NCBI GenBank assembly: GCA_963921795.1
Contig: OY997658.1
Coordinates: forward strand, 55,943,947-56,007,946
DNA: 64,000 nt
Source: Nannobrachium achirus
Lineage: Eukaryota; Chordata; Actinopteri; Myctophiformes; Myctophidae
Direction: 5' to 3'
The notes beneath the pieces were generated by a model. The model was not told the DNA's origin. It did not search any database and saw only the letters and a program-made list of their open reading frames with translations. Every line of letters starts with the position of its first letter. The stretch's first letter is position 1. Made by a program: the position numbers and the translations under genes. Positions 39,141-50,255 of the stretch are shown piece after piece.

Positions 39141-39559
39141 TGAGATGATTGATGCCAAGTGGACCTGTGTGTTCGTAGAAGTTTCGGACGGAGACGGACG
39201 ATATGCAGTGTTAACAGGTTTAAGAGATGTCACAGGGAGATATTGTTTTGACCATTAATAACTATCAGATCAGATCTCTACTCAAACGGCTGGTTTGTGA
39301 ATGATTGCGTTGCGTTTGCCAACGTATCCAACAGCAACCTTATTTTCCTCTTTCTTGATAAGTGGACGTGTGCGTCACTGCCTGGGCAAGTGGAACTGGA
39401 AGTGGACATTTATTTATTTTTTTTATCTATAATGAATGAAGACTTTATATAACATTGTCCCTGAGGAAGCTTTTAACCTCCGAACAGAGGACAATAATAT
39501 ATTAGATGTACAAATTAAATTGGTCGTAATTGGAATGGGCAAAATGTGTCTAGTTGTAG

Positions 39560-39678
<119 letters not shown>

Positions 39679-40302
39679 ACGTATATGTGTGCGCACGCGC
39701 TCCAAAATGATGACAGAATAACCATCCACTCAGCGCTGTGTTCTGGGAATAGCATGGGGGCTGCTGAGGCTGAGAGTGAGCGAGCGCCGTAACATTTTCA
39801 TCAGACAGGAACAAGTGCTGCCGGCCAAGAATGAGTTTGTCAGGCCGGCTGACAGGGCCTCTCGCTGCACCAATTCTGCTGCGTATAGTCCTGCATTCAA
39901 ACTTCACTTCAGGGAGAAAGGGGAGCGAGGAGAGAAAAAAAAAACGAAGGCAATTTGTTGTTCCGAGCCGAGACGCGGCGCTTGCACGTTTCCCCGGGCA
40001 GTTGTGTGTGCATGGTGTGTACCGCTACGGTTGGGAGGACCATGCAGATCCATGTTTTGCTGGTCGCATAAAAGCGCGCTGGAATGTACTTTTGTCACAG
40101 CTTGGGAAACGAACGGCTCTCTCTCCTCTCCAGCGTTTGCATTCATGGATGCCTCATGCGTTCATGTGATGAACAGCAAGGTCGCACACAAATTTGAACA
40201 CCAAAATGTAATTGTTATAATTGTGAGGCGTTCTGTGCTTTTTAGTAGCTGTTTTCACAATGTTCATCTGTGGAACCGAGTCAAATTAAATGTAATGCCT
40301 AC

Positions 40303-40567
40303 AATAAATGGTAAATGGTGCATTTATATAGCGCTTTTATCCAAGGCGCTTAACAGAGATTGTGCATTACATTCACCCATTCATACACCGATGGCAGAGG
40401 AAACCATGCAATGCATACTCCTGCTCACCGGGAGCAACTAGGGGTTCAGAGTCTTGCTCAAGGACTCTTCGACATTAACTCAGGGGGAGCCCGGATCCGA
40501 ACTGGGAACCTTTCGAGAACCCTTTGTGCTCTAATGTCGGTTTCTCTACCCCTGAGCTATGCCACCC
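40303..40567 (-). repeat. tRNA-derived SINE (J family), full length
   Basis: On the minus strand: TGGCATAGCTCAGGGGTAGA (A-box-like head), GTTCGGATCC (B-box-like), the GAGCAAGACTCTGAACCCC body, and a tail CGCTATATAAATGCACCATT followed by TTACCATTTA repeats. Confidence 0.85.
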
Positions 40568-40665
40568 CGTTACAATACCAAGTGCTTGCCGGGGTCGGGG
40601 AGCCCCCAGTTCAAATAGATTCTTTTGGGGGGTCGCGGCCTGAAAAGTTTGGAAATTGAGTATAG
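40568..40665. mobile_element. E-family right end
   Basis: GGGGGGTCGCGGCCTGAAAAG and the preceding CCCCCAGTTCAAATAGATTC match the right end of the E element at 54850-54905. Confidence 0.65.
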
Positions 40666-40669
40666 GAAG

Positions 40670-41720
40670 TGAACCAAATAGACAAAACACATTATCGTTG
40701 TCATTTCCGAGCCCAGAAATGGCACCAGTCCACCTGTGCAATCTCCTACTGCCTCAGGGAAATCTCTTCCGTCGTGACCCATGCTAGCTTATTTATTTAG
40801 CCAGCCTGATAGACCCTCTCCCAAGCAGTCCGAGTCCATTATCAGCACAAGTTCCTTTGTTAATTAACATTGTGACGGTGTGAATGTCCCATTCATTACG
40901 CTCTATTGTCCTCTCAAGGGGAGGTTGGCTGGTGCTGTGAATGGGCCAGACAAGGCGGGTGGAGGACAGCGGAGGAAAGCCCAGTCTCATCAGTCTGGCA
41001 AACAGTCCCCCAGCATGCTAAATGAGACTTGTCTTTGTTTAGTTACCGCCTCACTAAACGTGACACCTGCTATCGAGGACGGTGAGTGCCATCTGAAATA
41101 GGGAGAGGAGAGACAGGCAGAGAGACAGATTGAGAAAGAATTGTGAATCACAACCCTCTTTTATTCGCATGCACACATCAGAGCTTTCTGCACATCGGTG
41201 CCGAAAACAATTAACACCACTAGAAACTTCTCTCCCCTGCTTGCCCCCCCCCCCCCCCCCCCCAAAAAAAAGGTGCGACATAAAGGTCATTGGAAGCAAA
41301 TGTAAAAAGGGGCCTAAAAGAAACCAGTCATGGGTGTAATTGCGAGTGTGCCACTATAACGCGATAAGTATTGAAACACAAATTTCCTCCTTTGGCGCCG
41401 TTTCCACTCACAATGGCTTCTTGACAAAAGGGAGTGAATATTAAACACCCCTGAGCTTCACAAAAACAAAATGTCTCTCGCTGTGAGATGCTGAGAGGGG
41501 CAGGGAGGAGTAGCAGCTCAACGGCTCCACATGATCACTTGCGGTCATCCATCATAGACAACACTGTCTCATCCCCAAAAGGCACATTGTGACTTCTTTG
41601 GACAAACGTGAGCAAACGTCAAACGCTGACATGAAGGGGGTCCAAATAAGGCACATGTTTTTTTAACTACATTTTTATACCATGATTTTGTAACCCATAT
41701 AACAGTGGCGTCAGTTCAGC
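40670..41720. other. Intron sequence, nothing recognised
   Basis: It contains a C run then A run (41246-41271). No repeat family or exon was recognised. Confidence 0.5.
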
Positions 41721-41724
41721 AAAA

Positions 41725-41808
41725 GCTAAGGTATGGCAACATGACTGGTGTCTTGCACACGCGCCTTCGCGCCTGTGCAAGAACCCAGTCATGTTGCCAT
41801 ACCTTAGC
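41725..41808. repeat. Strong hairpin with about 40-bp arms
   Basis: GCTAAGGTATGGCAACATGA and its exact complement form the outer stem, with a GCGC/GCGC tip around CTTC. Confidence 0.9.
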
Positions 41809-41844
41809 AACAGGCATGATGAATTTATTTTAAGAAGTATATAT

Positions 41845-42115
41845 GTCACGGTTTGTTAGAGAAACAGGACGGTCGAGAAACGGAGCACTCGTGGTGCCGC
41901 ACGGGGCGGAGCAAGCGGTCGCCACAACAACGTCCTCCAGGCGGTGCCGCTCGATTGTCCACGACATTGCAAGCGGCGCGAAGGCCAGCGGACCTTGGTC
42001 CTGCTCTTCGCCCCCGAGCGCCGCAGTGTTGGAGCGGGCGGCTCACGCAAGTCCATTACGAAGCCGTGGTGAATGCAATCGTTATATTTATGCCCAGGCC
42101 GTAAGGCCTGGGCAA
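41845..42115. repeat. O-family GC-rich repeat with terminal hairpin
   Basis: The phrase GTGTTGGAGCGGGCGGCTC recurs at 45734. GCCCAGGCCGTAAGGCCTGGGC-type hairpin at 42091-42113. It is strongly GC-rich compared with its surroundings. Confidence 0.6.
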
Positions 42116-42165
42116 GCCCACGATAAACGCCCTGTCCAAGTGACTACAATGGAGCTAATGGCTAA

Positions 42166-42205
42166 GCTAGGCTAGGCTAGGCTAGGCTAGGCTAGGCTAG
42201 GCTAG
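42166..42205. repeat. GCTAG pentanucleotide array
   Basis: About eight units of GCTAG. Confidence 0.95.
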
Positions 42206-42209
42206 TAAA

Positions 42210-43570
42210 TAAAGAAAGAGAGTCGCAAACGAGTGACGTCAGCGCCTTCACTATTGAATAGCTGCGTCGCCATCTGGTGGTGATTAGTGTGTGGTGAACG
42301 ACAAAACAAGCGCTCTTACTCTTACCGTCCTGAGTTACCCAAACATACTGTAACATATATATATATATATTGTTTTCCCTGTACCCTGTTGCCATACCCA
42401 ATTGACGCCTCTGCCATATAAACATTTTGACCGACAATCAGCTACTACTGTAGATCTTGACTCAACACAGAAAACTGGTACTGTTACTCTTTGGGCACAG
42501 GTATATACCGTGTATATATATATTGACTAATGAGAATTCTTAGCTCATTAGGAGAACAAACAAAGTCTACTACTGTGTAGGTGAGTGCACACCAGTCAGT
42601 GGTTCTCAAACCTTTTTCATGTCAAGGACCCCCAAAATGATATGTATTTGTGATATGTATTCCATGCCTTTGTAAAATGTGTATGCGTCTACGCACAGGG
42701 GGAACAAATGCAATAATGGAAACATGAACATTTTAAGCACGTTAACCGCTGTGGACATCTCCGTGAAAGGAGGTATCAGTGAAACATAATGCGTATAGCC
42801 GCACATCATGAAGCAAAACATCACGGTTTGGTTTTCACTTCATCCTGCAAAGTATTTCAGAGGAACAGACCCTCAAAGTCCCCCCTCGGGAGAGAAGGCA
42901 AGTCACCATAAGTGGCCTTAAACTACCTTGTTTATCAGCATAGCATGATACCGAAGCCACCCCCCCACCAACCCACCGTTCACCGCGTCGGCCGCGATGC
43001 ATAATTATAGTAGCAGCTGCCGGAGATGGGATAAACAAAAACAGGTGGCATCTCTGAGACTCGTGCTCAGAAATCATTTACCGGAGCTTTCATTGTCTTA
43101 TACACTGCGCTCTGCAGCATTGGCTTTAATTACCAGGGAGCATGTTATCCAACAAGGTTCTGTACTTTGATTGTAGTAAAACAAATAATAGTATAGTTTG
43201 AGAGTCCAATAATAGCGTGGTAGGAACACACTGGCCCAGGGTGTCAGCAAAACCATAGGAACAGAGCGTGTCGATTAAAGCATTGGCCTACGTGAAAAGA
43301 AAATGGATGTAAAAATAAAAGCGTCTCCCGGCAGTGAGCACAGGGGAAAGCAGACATATGTTTTGGGTGAAGAGATGTGATGCTGAGAGGGGAAAAAAAG
43401 GAGGGGACCTAGGATACGATTCCCTTTAACGATTCCTAGGGGCTTCCAAATGGTCCCTTAGAAGTCTGTGACTCCTGAGAGGGTTCCATTTGTACACTCA
43501 GAGTTATGGTCGGTGGTCTCGGAAATAACATTACCTGAGAACCACTTGAATTGTAATTGTATAGCAGACA
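42210..43570. other. Intron sequence with small D- and L-type fragments
   Basis: CAGTGGTTCTCAAACCTTTT at 42598 is a D-family end. GGGCTTCCAAATGGTCCCTT at 43440 resembles the L element near 4620. Otherwise nothing was recognised. Confidence 0.5.
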
Positions 43571-43579
43571 TGACGTTCA

Positions 43580-43860
43580 CATACCAGGTCTGACAAAAGT
43601 AGTGCTCATTATATGCAGAATGTCCCATTTCACAAGTTTTCAAATGTATACAAGTATTTGAAAATGGCAGATCTACAAGCTCACAATGTGTTACATCGCA
43701 ACACATTGTGAGCTTGTAGATCGGCTATTTTCAAATGGCCGAAATGTATATAGCGCCGAAGTGGTTAATGTATGTTTTCGTAATAATAATCAATCTACAA
43801 AGTAAGTACAAATAGTACAGTACCAGAGGATAAATGTACTTAGGTACTTTACACCACTGC
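43580..43860. mobile_element. B-family right part with strong hairpin
   Basis: It ends GGTACTTTACACCACTG. The hairpin at 43660-43732 reads GAAAATGGCAGATCTACAAG / CTTGTAGATCGGCTATTTTC, with the extra stem CACAATGTGTT / AACACATTGTG. Confidence 0.8.
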
Positions 43861-43864
43861 TAGA

Positions 43865-44605
43865 CACGCCCGAGCAATTACTCAATTTATGTTTAACTAT
43901 GTTTTAGCAGATGGCCTCTTTATACGTTAGACCACATCGGAAAGTATTCATTGTTATAGGAGGTGTGGTTTCAGGCTCAAAAGGTGAGCATTGCAAATTA
44001 TCAGGGCACTAGAGAATGACTCATCTCACAAAAAAAGAAAGGTTGCTTGCCAAGTTTTTACTAAGGAAAGAATTGTCTGGCTCGACGAGACCGTGAAGAA
44101 TTCTTTGTGTTTTCCACTTTGTTAGCTAAAAAGTTGCGACACATTACCTCATCCTTGCAAAAAGGCCATTACTCCGGGAGACATCTAATTATCTTAACAC
44201 CGGCCGTGTCATTTTGTTGGCAATGCTGGCACGTGCATTACATTACTCCTCCTCGAAGACTAGCACTGTCACCAGCTCAAAAATAACACCCAGAAAAGTT
44301 TTAATATATTGTTTATGATCCTAACTCTGAACGCTGCTGTTAAATCTCCTCCCAGGCACACCTTAATATTATAGCAATCCTCCTTTTGTTGCTTCAAAAG
44401 CGTAATGTGAAACCCAGGGATGGTTTGTGTGGTGGAAAAAGTACTCACATTGTTTTTAGGCTACATAAGAAAAAGTATCAATACTGCACTGCAAAAAGAA
44501 AGAAAAGGAGGAAACTTTAAAAAACAGCAGGTAGCAATTTGACGCTCAAATAAATGCAGATTCCCTACACACTTCGTTTGAAGGATTAATTTGTGATACT
44601 ATACA
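43865..44605. other. Intron sequence, mostly unrecognised
   Basis: A short B-family phrase (GGTGGAAAAAGTACTCACAT) is at 44430. Otherwise nothing was recognised. Confidence 0.5.
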
Positions 44606-44609
44606 GCCT

Positions 44610-44862
44610 ATACACCAGATAAAAAATAAGAAACATTATTGAAGGAAAATAATGTATTAATGCCTGAGCATGTTTTTTTTTTTTGCTTTCACCACCAACG
44701 CTGCCAGCTTATACTTGATTTGCTTTGAGAAATTAGCAAACAATAAAAAAGTAATATTGCAAGACCTGAAAAGTTTGAATAAAGAAATTTCAGACAGATT
44801 TTTAATAAACTGGGCCAGAAATTGCACTTTTGATAATAAAGGTTGCCTACCCCTGCCTTAGG
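44610..44862. mobile_element. P-family DNA-transposon copy
   Basis: CCAGATAAAAAATAAGAAAC, GCTTTGAGAAATTAGCAAAC and AAAGGTTGCCTACCCCTG match 15120-15395. Confidence 0.65.
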
Positions 44863-45004
44863 AGCATAGGCCATTGATGGCCTTCCTCTGTTCCTCTTCC
44901 CTTGCGGGTTCCATCTTAGAGCATGTTTGGTTATTGAACTATTTGGTCTTCTTCCAGTTCCATTTCCTCCTTCTGATCTGGATGTCTATTGTTTCCTGAT
45001 GTGC

Positions 45005-45270
45005 GGTCCCACAGGTTGACATTAGAGATGGTAAATTCTAAATTTACTTGACAAAAATACGAAAGTTTTGGCATCAAAATGTACTTAAAGTACCAAAAGT
45101 CAAAGTAGTAGTTTTCAAATAAATCTTTTGAAAATAGCAATAGCAATAATTATAATATTTGCCTCTGTTGTAGATGTAGTGGAGTGGAAGTAAAAATACA
45201 GAAAATACCCCAGTAAAAAGTCAAATAAAAAAAATAGAGTACAATACTTAAATTTACTTAGTTACAAAAA
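45005..45270. mobile_element. B-family remnant
   Basis: AAAGTTTTGGCATCAAAATG, TACTTAAAGTACCAAAAGTC and ATTTGCCTCTG mark it. The ends are lost. Confidence 0.65.
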
Positions 45271-45274
45271 CAAC

Positions 45275-46167
45275 GGTGCACTTGTTTGGGGAAAGTGAGA
45301 GCCTTTATTCGTGCTCGTGAAGCATTTGAAACGGGACTAAAATAAATAGGATTGTTTCAGCTGCAACAGTCTCAAATGGGGCGACTCTGATTACTGCAAT
45401 TACAGTTCAACAGGGGGTTGCGATATTATTTGGCTGGCTGTAGGGGTGGGGAGAGAGACGGGACATGGTGGCCGCGATTTTGAACCAGACAACTGGGGCC
45501 GCCGCTTATGAAACGGGCCATTAGCCCGCTGTAATTGTCAGCGATGCTGTCACACGCATTTGTCTCCCCTCCTCGCCGTTCGGGCTGTCACATCCATCAG
45601 AGGCTGGAATTAATTGCGCAATTAAGATTCTCATTGCTTGGCAGATATAGCTACTAATGGATGGGCGACAAGTGTGATATGATCATAAAGAGAGGGTTTT
45701 AATGTACTGTTTAATTGCTCTTATGTGGTCTGCAGTGTTGGAGCGGGCGGCTCCCGCAAGTCCATTTGTTCTCCGCGTCGTCGCGGTCCTAAAAGAAGCT
45801 CATGACATGCAGAAGTATACCGCCGAGGGCAGGTCATGGAATGCTGTAATGACATTCATGGACATTGATATTATGTCACTGGAGGTGGAATGCCACGTCA
45901 GGCACATGCTGCACACAGCAGGACACATCAGTGTTCATTTAACACTGAGTGAACATGGACCTAAATACTACTTCTAGCACTACTAAAGCCTCGATTAGAC
46001 ATTGGGTTATTATTAGTTTTATTGTTATTTAAGAGTATGTGCATGTGGGTATGCTGTGCTGTGAATGCATACTGTGTGTGTGCGTGCGTGCGTACGTACG
46101 TACGTGTGCGTGAACAGAACACCCACTATGAACATAATATTTGTCTGTTTTTTTTAAATCTTTGGTA
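45275..46167. other. Intron sequence with an O-family fragment
   Basis: GTGTTGGAGCGGGCGGCTCC at 45734 is an O-family phrase. GCGT/GTAC alternation is at 46080-46110. The open frame at 45702-45977 has no recognisable domain. Confidence 0.5.
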
Positions 46168-46320
46168 GCCTAGGGCAGTGGTTCTTTGGTAACCTAGGGC
46201 AATGATTTTGGGGGTGTCCCCAGATGATTAACTTAATGTGCAACATTGTTTTCTCTCTCAACAGTAAAGAAACCAACAAAGTTTAAGAGTATAGAGGGTT
46301 TATGCACATTTATAAAATGA

Positions 46321-46325
46321 CAGTT
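46321..46325. repeat. 5-bp target duplication, left (CAGTT)
   Basis: Adjacent to TGTAATGAG; the partner is 54644-54648. Confidence 0.88.
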
Positions 46326-48338
46326 TGTAATGAGCTTGAGTTACTGAGTACTCTTCCACCTTTTAAAGTACTCCTCACGCCGCCCAGAACCCTTCCCAGG
46401 TCCTAAGCCCAAGAAGTTACCGGATCTTTTTAAAATGAAACACTGTCACTAACACTACACTATACCTTTAAGTTAACACAAACAGGTGTTATAACCTTTC
46501 TCATTTGCATAAACCTACTATTACTGTACATGCACCTATTACTGTACAAATACACCTTTCTCTGAATAAAAGCTGAGCTATCAATGAGACCCTCTTTAAC
46601 TGGTGAATATTATTACTTTCTACAGCGACTATTTATTTTAGAGACCAGGCGACACACCTTAACTGTAGAAATGTAGACCATAGGTCTGAATGGAGAATGC
46701 AAACCACAAAGACATGTAAAGTGTGAAACTGATCAACCTTGTAGCTTCCTGCCAGGGGCCTGGAGAAAAGCAGCTTGACTTATTCAGTACAAAGAGCCCA
46801 CTGTGGACATATCGTCCGTCCGGTTAGGGTTAGGGATTTGTACTTTATTGTCTGCCAAGCTTACCCAGCTGACACCTGCCCGCGCAGTGTCAGCCTTCTG
46901 AGAAGGTGAAAAGACTTTTAACTTAAGAAAATACATTTGTTGATTCTTACCAAAAAGTCTAACTCAGCTCCACACAGTCAGAAGTTCGAGTGCCATGAGG
47001 TGCTAACACCTCTCTCCCATGGACGCGGTGTACTCCCCCGAAGGGGAGTTAAAAAGTCTAAACCTTAAGAGTTGTAAACTCTTGAAATGAATTCAGACAG
47101 ACACCAAGCAAAAGTGAATAAAAAAGCTTTAGTGAAATAAAAACAGTTACAAATTATAAGCTCACCAATACAGAAATTGGCGATGAAAATTAACAAAGAA
47201 GTACTCAACTAAACAGAGTCAAACTCTCTCTAAGTAGACAGAAAAGAAGAGAAGCGAGCCACGGCGACACAACCTTTTATAGTCCGTCCCGTCGCGTCAT
47301 CTCAATAGGATTACACACACAGAGCTTTGGTTTAGCACACACACATGGGCACGCGTACATGTACTAACATGCACGAACATGCACGATGTTGCACGATGTT
47401 TCGCAATGGAGACAGTCCAAGGCCAGGCCACGTGAATTTGGGGAGTCATCCCGTTCACATGTTAGAAGTCACCGTGTTGTCCTTTACTCCCTCAAGAAGC
47501 AGTATCTCATGTTGGCAGTAAGGAGATAACGGTTCGTTAGCGCGGTCCAGGAATGTCCGGGAGTCTATGATACAGCCTGACACCAAGGCTGTTTCTCGCA
47601 GGTGCAGGCAATGAAGCGGCTAGTGTAAGCATTATGTCATGTTCTGACCTATGAGTACATTCAGTTTTTAACCTTTACCCATGTCAGTGAAAAAACACGT
47701 ATATACGTAGCTTTGGCATGCACATACAGTATAGCAGAAATACAGTATACAGAATATCAGAAATCAACAGCCTATGTTTAAATGAGGCATTTCTATATAT
47801 GCAGTATATATGCATCTACAGTACTAGCACACTAAATGCAAAATGTATGTCCCTTTTCATTGATTAACATACAGAGAATATATTGGGTCATGACATTATT
47901 TCTTCATCAGCTCACTGGCGAGAAACGTGGTTTCGTTTCTCCTTCCTCTTCCCTGCTTGCTTCTCCGTGTGTGCAGAGGTCACAGGGGTGGTGGGTGCCT
48001 GAGCTGGAGCCGGCGCTGGAACTGGTGCCGGGTAGAGTGGTTGTAGGTTTTGCATGGGGAAAAAGGCCATGTGAGGCCCGAGCTGTGCCACCGGAGCCTG
48101 CATCTGCGGCAGGGGTTGTTGTTGGGGTGTTGGAGGTGGGGGCATGGCCTGGCGATCCGCAGTGGCAGTGGGTCCAGGTGACTGCTGTCTATCTGAGCCC
48201 ACAGATCCTCTGCGCTTCTCCTGGCGGTTGTCTCCCTTGCGGCGGGCATCGCGGTGGTCACGGTCATTGTAGTATGGCTTGAAGGACCTGGGTGCCACAC
48301 CCTTGGGGTCACGAGCAGGTGCTCCGGGGCCCCTAACA
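46326..48338 (-). repeat. 3' LTR
   Basis: 2,013 bp, TG...CA. The first 427 bases in element sense are the 3' end of ORF2. A TATA box is at 47273-47282 and AATAAA (minus strand) at 46844-46849. R and U5 limits are not determined. Confidence 0.93.
46844..46849 (-). terminator. Poly(A) signal of the 3' LTR
   Basis: AATAAA on the minus strand in the context GACAATAAAGTAC, about 400 bp downstream of the expected start site. Other AATAAA hexamers exist in the LTR, so this choice is an inference. Confidence 0.5.
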
Positions 48339-49132
48339 TCCCCTCTGGCACCATGGTTCTTCTCAAGTGCAGCCACAGCATCATCGGATGGCCACACTTT
48401 GGAGTCTCGAGTAATATCTCGAATTCCCTGGGAATTCTTCTCCCACTTTCCCCGGATCATCCTGGGGCCCAAGATGGCTTCCAGGATGCCGAAGCGGTTT
48501 CGCCCTGCTGCCTGGGTCTCGATAGTAGCCCACACTTCGCCGGACTGGTAGCGTAGGTTGTTTTGCATGACCCTGTAGGTGGTCATGCACACAGGAACGA
48601 TGGAGCGCCAGTTGTTTCCCACCAAGCGGCTGTAGATCACCGACCGCTTGATGGAAACAGTTTTCAGCAGCACGTAGGTCTCCCAGGTGGGTGTCAGGAA
48701 CGGCTCTTTGTTGGACATATGCCCTCTGCGGATGCCCACGATGTTCTCCCAGGCCTGGGGGATTTTCAGGCTGTCATCGGCGATTTTAGCACCTTTAGTA
48801 TTATACAGCTGCATTCTGGGCATCTCAGCCTCCTCGTCGTCTGAGTTGGTATCGGCAGGAGGAGGAATTACCACCCTCCAGACTGCCCCTCCTTCGAGCC
48901 CAGAGGGCTCAGAGTGTTCATCCATTGGAGCCGGAGTGGTTGCTCCACTCCGGTCCTCCTCCGGTTGGCCCTCGGAAAGTAAGTCATTTTCCGCAGGATC
49001 CATGGCAAGAAGACTGTCATCGTCCATGTCATCCAGGCTGATGATCTGCTCTTGTCTCTCGCTGGCCATGGCTAGGTCGTAGATGGGTTTAAATTCTTCA
49101 CGCAGAATATTAAGTGCCTGAGCAACGTCCAT
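47912..49132 (-). CDS. ORF2: 406-codon protein of unknown family crossing into the 3' LTR
   Basis: It begins MDVAQALNIL. Residues about 33-75 are acidic (SLDDMDDDSLLAMD). Residues about 118-255 look like a folded domain (PQAWENIVGIRRGH, SRLVGNNWRSIVPV). Residues 255-330 are basic and Arg/Gly/Asp rich. The C-terminal 80 residues are Pro/Gln/Ala rich and end in a basic cluster (GKRKEKR), possibly a nuclear-localisation signal. There are no membrane segments or CCHC knuckles. Codons from 48338 onward lie in U3. The position resembles the accessory or transactivator ORFs of complex retroviruses. A nucleocapsid-like or captured host origin cannot be excluded. Confidence 0.7.
   Translation of the reverse strand: MDVAQALNILREEFKPIYDLAMASERQEQIISLDDMDDDSLLAMDPAENDLLSEGQPEEDRSGATTPAPMDEHSEPSGLEGGAVWRVVIPPPADTNSDDEEAEMPRMQLYNTKGAKIADDSLKIPQAWENIVGIRRGHMSNKEPFLTPTWETYVLLKTVSIKRSVIYSRLVGNNWRSIVPVCMTTYRVMQNNLRYQSGEVWATIETQAAGRNRFGILEAILGPRMIRGKWEKNSQGIRDITRDSKVWPSDDAVAALEKNHGARGDVRGPGAPARDPKGVAPRSFKPYYNDRDHRDARRKGDNRQEKRRGSVGSDRQQSPGPTATADRQAMPPPPTPQQQPLPQMQAPVAQLGPHMAFFPMQNLQPLYPAPVPAPAPAQAPTTPVTSAHTEKQAGKRKEKRNHVSRQ
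48339..48346 (-). other. Polypurine tract
   Basis: The minus strand reads AGAGGGGA immediately before the 3' LTR (TGTTAGGGG). It is short and lies within the ORF2 coding sequence. Confidence 0.7.
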
Positions 49133-49949
49133 ATAACAGCCAACGGGAGTTATGTCCAGAGCCAGCCTGAGGGGCTCCTTTAATGCAGCTCCTCAGGCCA
49201 TGACTCCTCCTCTATGGGAGGGGACGCCCCTCCCTCTGAGCTCCTCCTCTCTTTGTACACATCCATTTTTGGCATGTCCTAGAGAGCTCTGCCCACGCCC
49301 CCTAAGAGGCCCAGGCGGTACAGTACTGAGAACAAGATAAGCCATCCCAGTAACATCAAACAGGGTATAGCCCATTTGAGCACACCTGCAATGATTCTCC
49401 TTCTATGCAGTACATATAGTGCATATGATTTCAAAGGACAGGGGGCCATATTCTTGGGGTCACAGTCAGGACCCCTAACACCCCCTCTGGCATTTGCATT
49501 CGGCTAGGGCAATGCCCAACCATGAGCAAGAACATCTGACCACAGCTTCAGTGGTCATAACAGGATAGGCTGCCAGGACGATGCACAGTCCATACAGGAC
49601 GTAGCACCGCGGGCAAACCAATGCTCAACATCCCCTGGGCCCCTCCTTGGGCCCAAAGGTGAAGGCCTCGCCACCAGGGCGAAGGAGAGGCTTGCGTGAA
49701 GCCTTCCCTGGCCAACTTCACCACACCATCGGATACGCCTAACCGGCGCTGGCACTCTTTCCAACTCCACTGTCCCCGATTGGTGGGGACCGTCCTGGCG
49801 CTACACAGATCAACACTTCATGTCTGGCACACTCCAAGGCAAAGGGCATCTCCTTACGAGAACCAACAGTTACCTGCCCCATGCCTGGCGTAACCTCTCC
49901 ATTCCTAACTAGGGGTTTACAACCCGAAGCTTCGGCCATTTCTCAGTGC
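49133..49949 (-). other. Spacer between integrase end and ORF2
   Basis: 817 bp with only short frames. No envelope motif (signal peptide, cleavage site, membrane anchor) was recognised. It contains a second copy of the LTR-edge sequence at 49453-49492. Confidence 0.6.
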
Positions 49950-50255
49950 TCACCTGGTCTTGCGAACTTGGTCTATATGCACTATTCCCGAGTTCTCCAA
50001 CCTAATCCTATGTGGGCCAAGAACCCCAACAACCGTGTCTTTGAATTCACGCTTCTTGCTGGGATTTCCTGGCAGGGGTTTTCGCAGCACCCAGACGGCT
50101 TCACCAGTGGAGAGAGGACAAGAGACACCCGTGTCATCTCTGGATACCCGTCTCTTTCCCTCCTTCCCTGGGCAAGTCGCCTGGTGCAAATGCAGGAGAG
50201 AGGAAAGCCCATCCCCAGAGCTCTCCACGCCTCCCTCAAATATCTGTTCTTTCAC
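49950..50255 (-). pseudogene. ORF1 continuation after an in-frame TAA: integrase C-terminal domain
   Basis: It directly follows the stop codon at 50256-50258 in the same frame. About 101 codons end with VVGVLGPHRIRL and VHIDQVRKTR, a GPY/F-type integrase C-terminal module. The separate apparent start (GTG) is not a real start. Either the stop is a mutation of this copy or it is read through; I take it as a mutation. Confidence 0.8.

Noticed and set aside
39776..40441. 221-codon + strand ORF
   Set aside because: Its C-terminal part is a SINE. No domain is recognisable and it has no splice context.
45702..45977. 91-codon + strand ORF considered as a pard3 PDZ3 exon
   Set aside because: It has no PDZ motif, no matching splice sites, and starts in an O-family repeat fragment.
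46822..46836. Telomere-like GGTTAGGGTTAGGG
   Set aside because: Only about two units, present in both LTRs; part of the LTR sequence.
47836..48282. 148-codon + strand ORF in the LTR (and its copy at 54141-54587)
   Set aside because: Antisense shadow of ORF2; the two are identical only because they lie in the two LTRs.
49193..49939. Short minus-strand ORFs considered as envelope remnants
   Set aside because: No hydrophobic anchor, signal peptide or cleavage motif; lengths are as expected by chance.
49950..50255. Separate small gene starting at GTG after ORF1
   Set aside because: It is the in-frame remainder of the integrase, with no start signal of its own.
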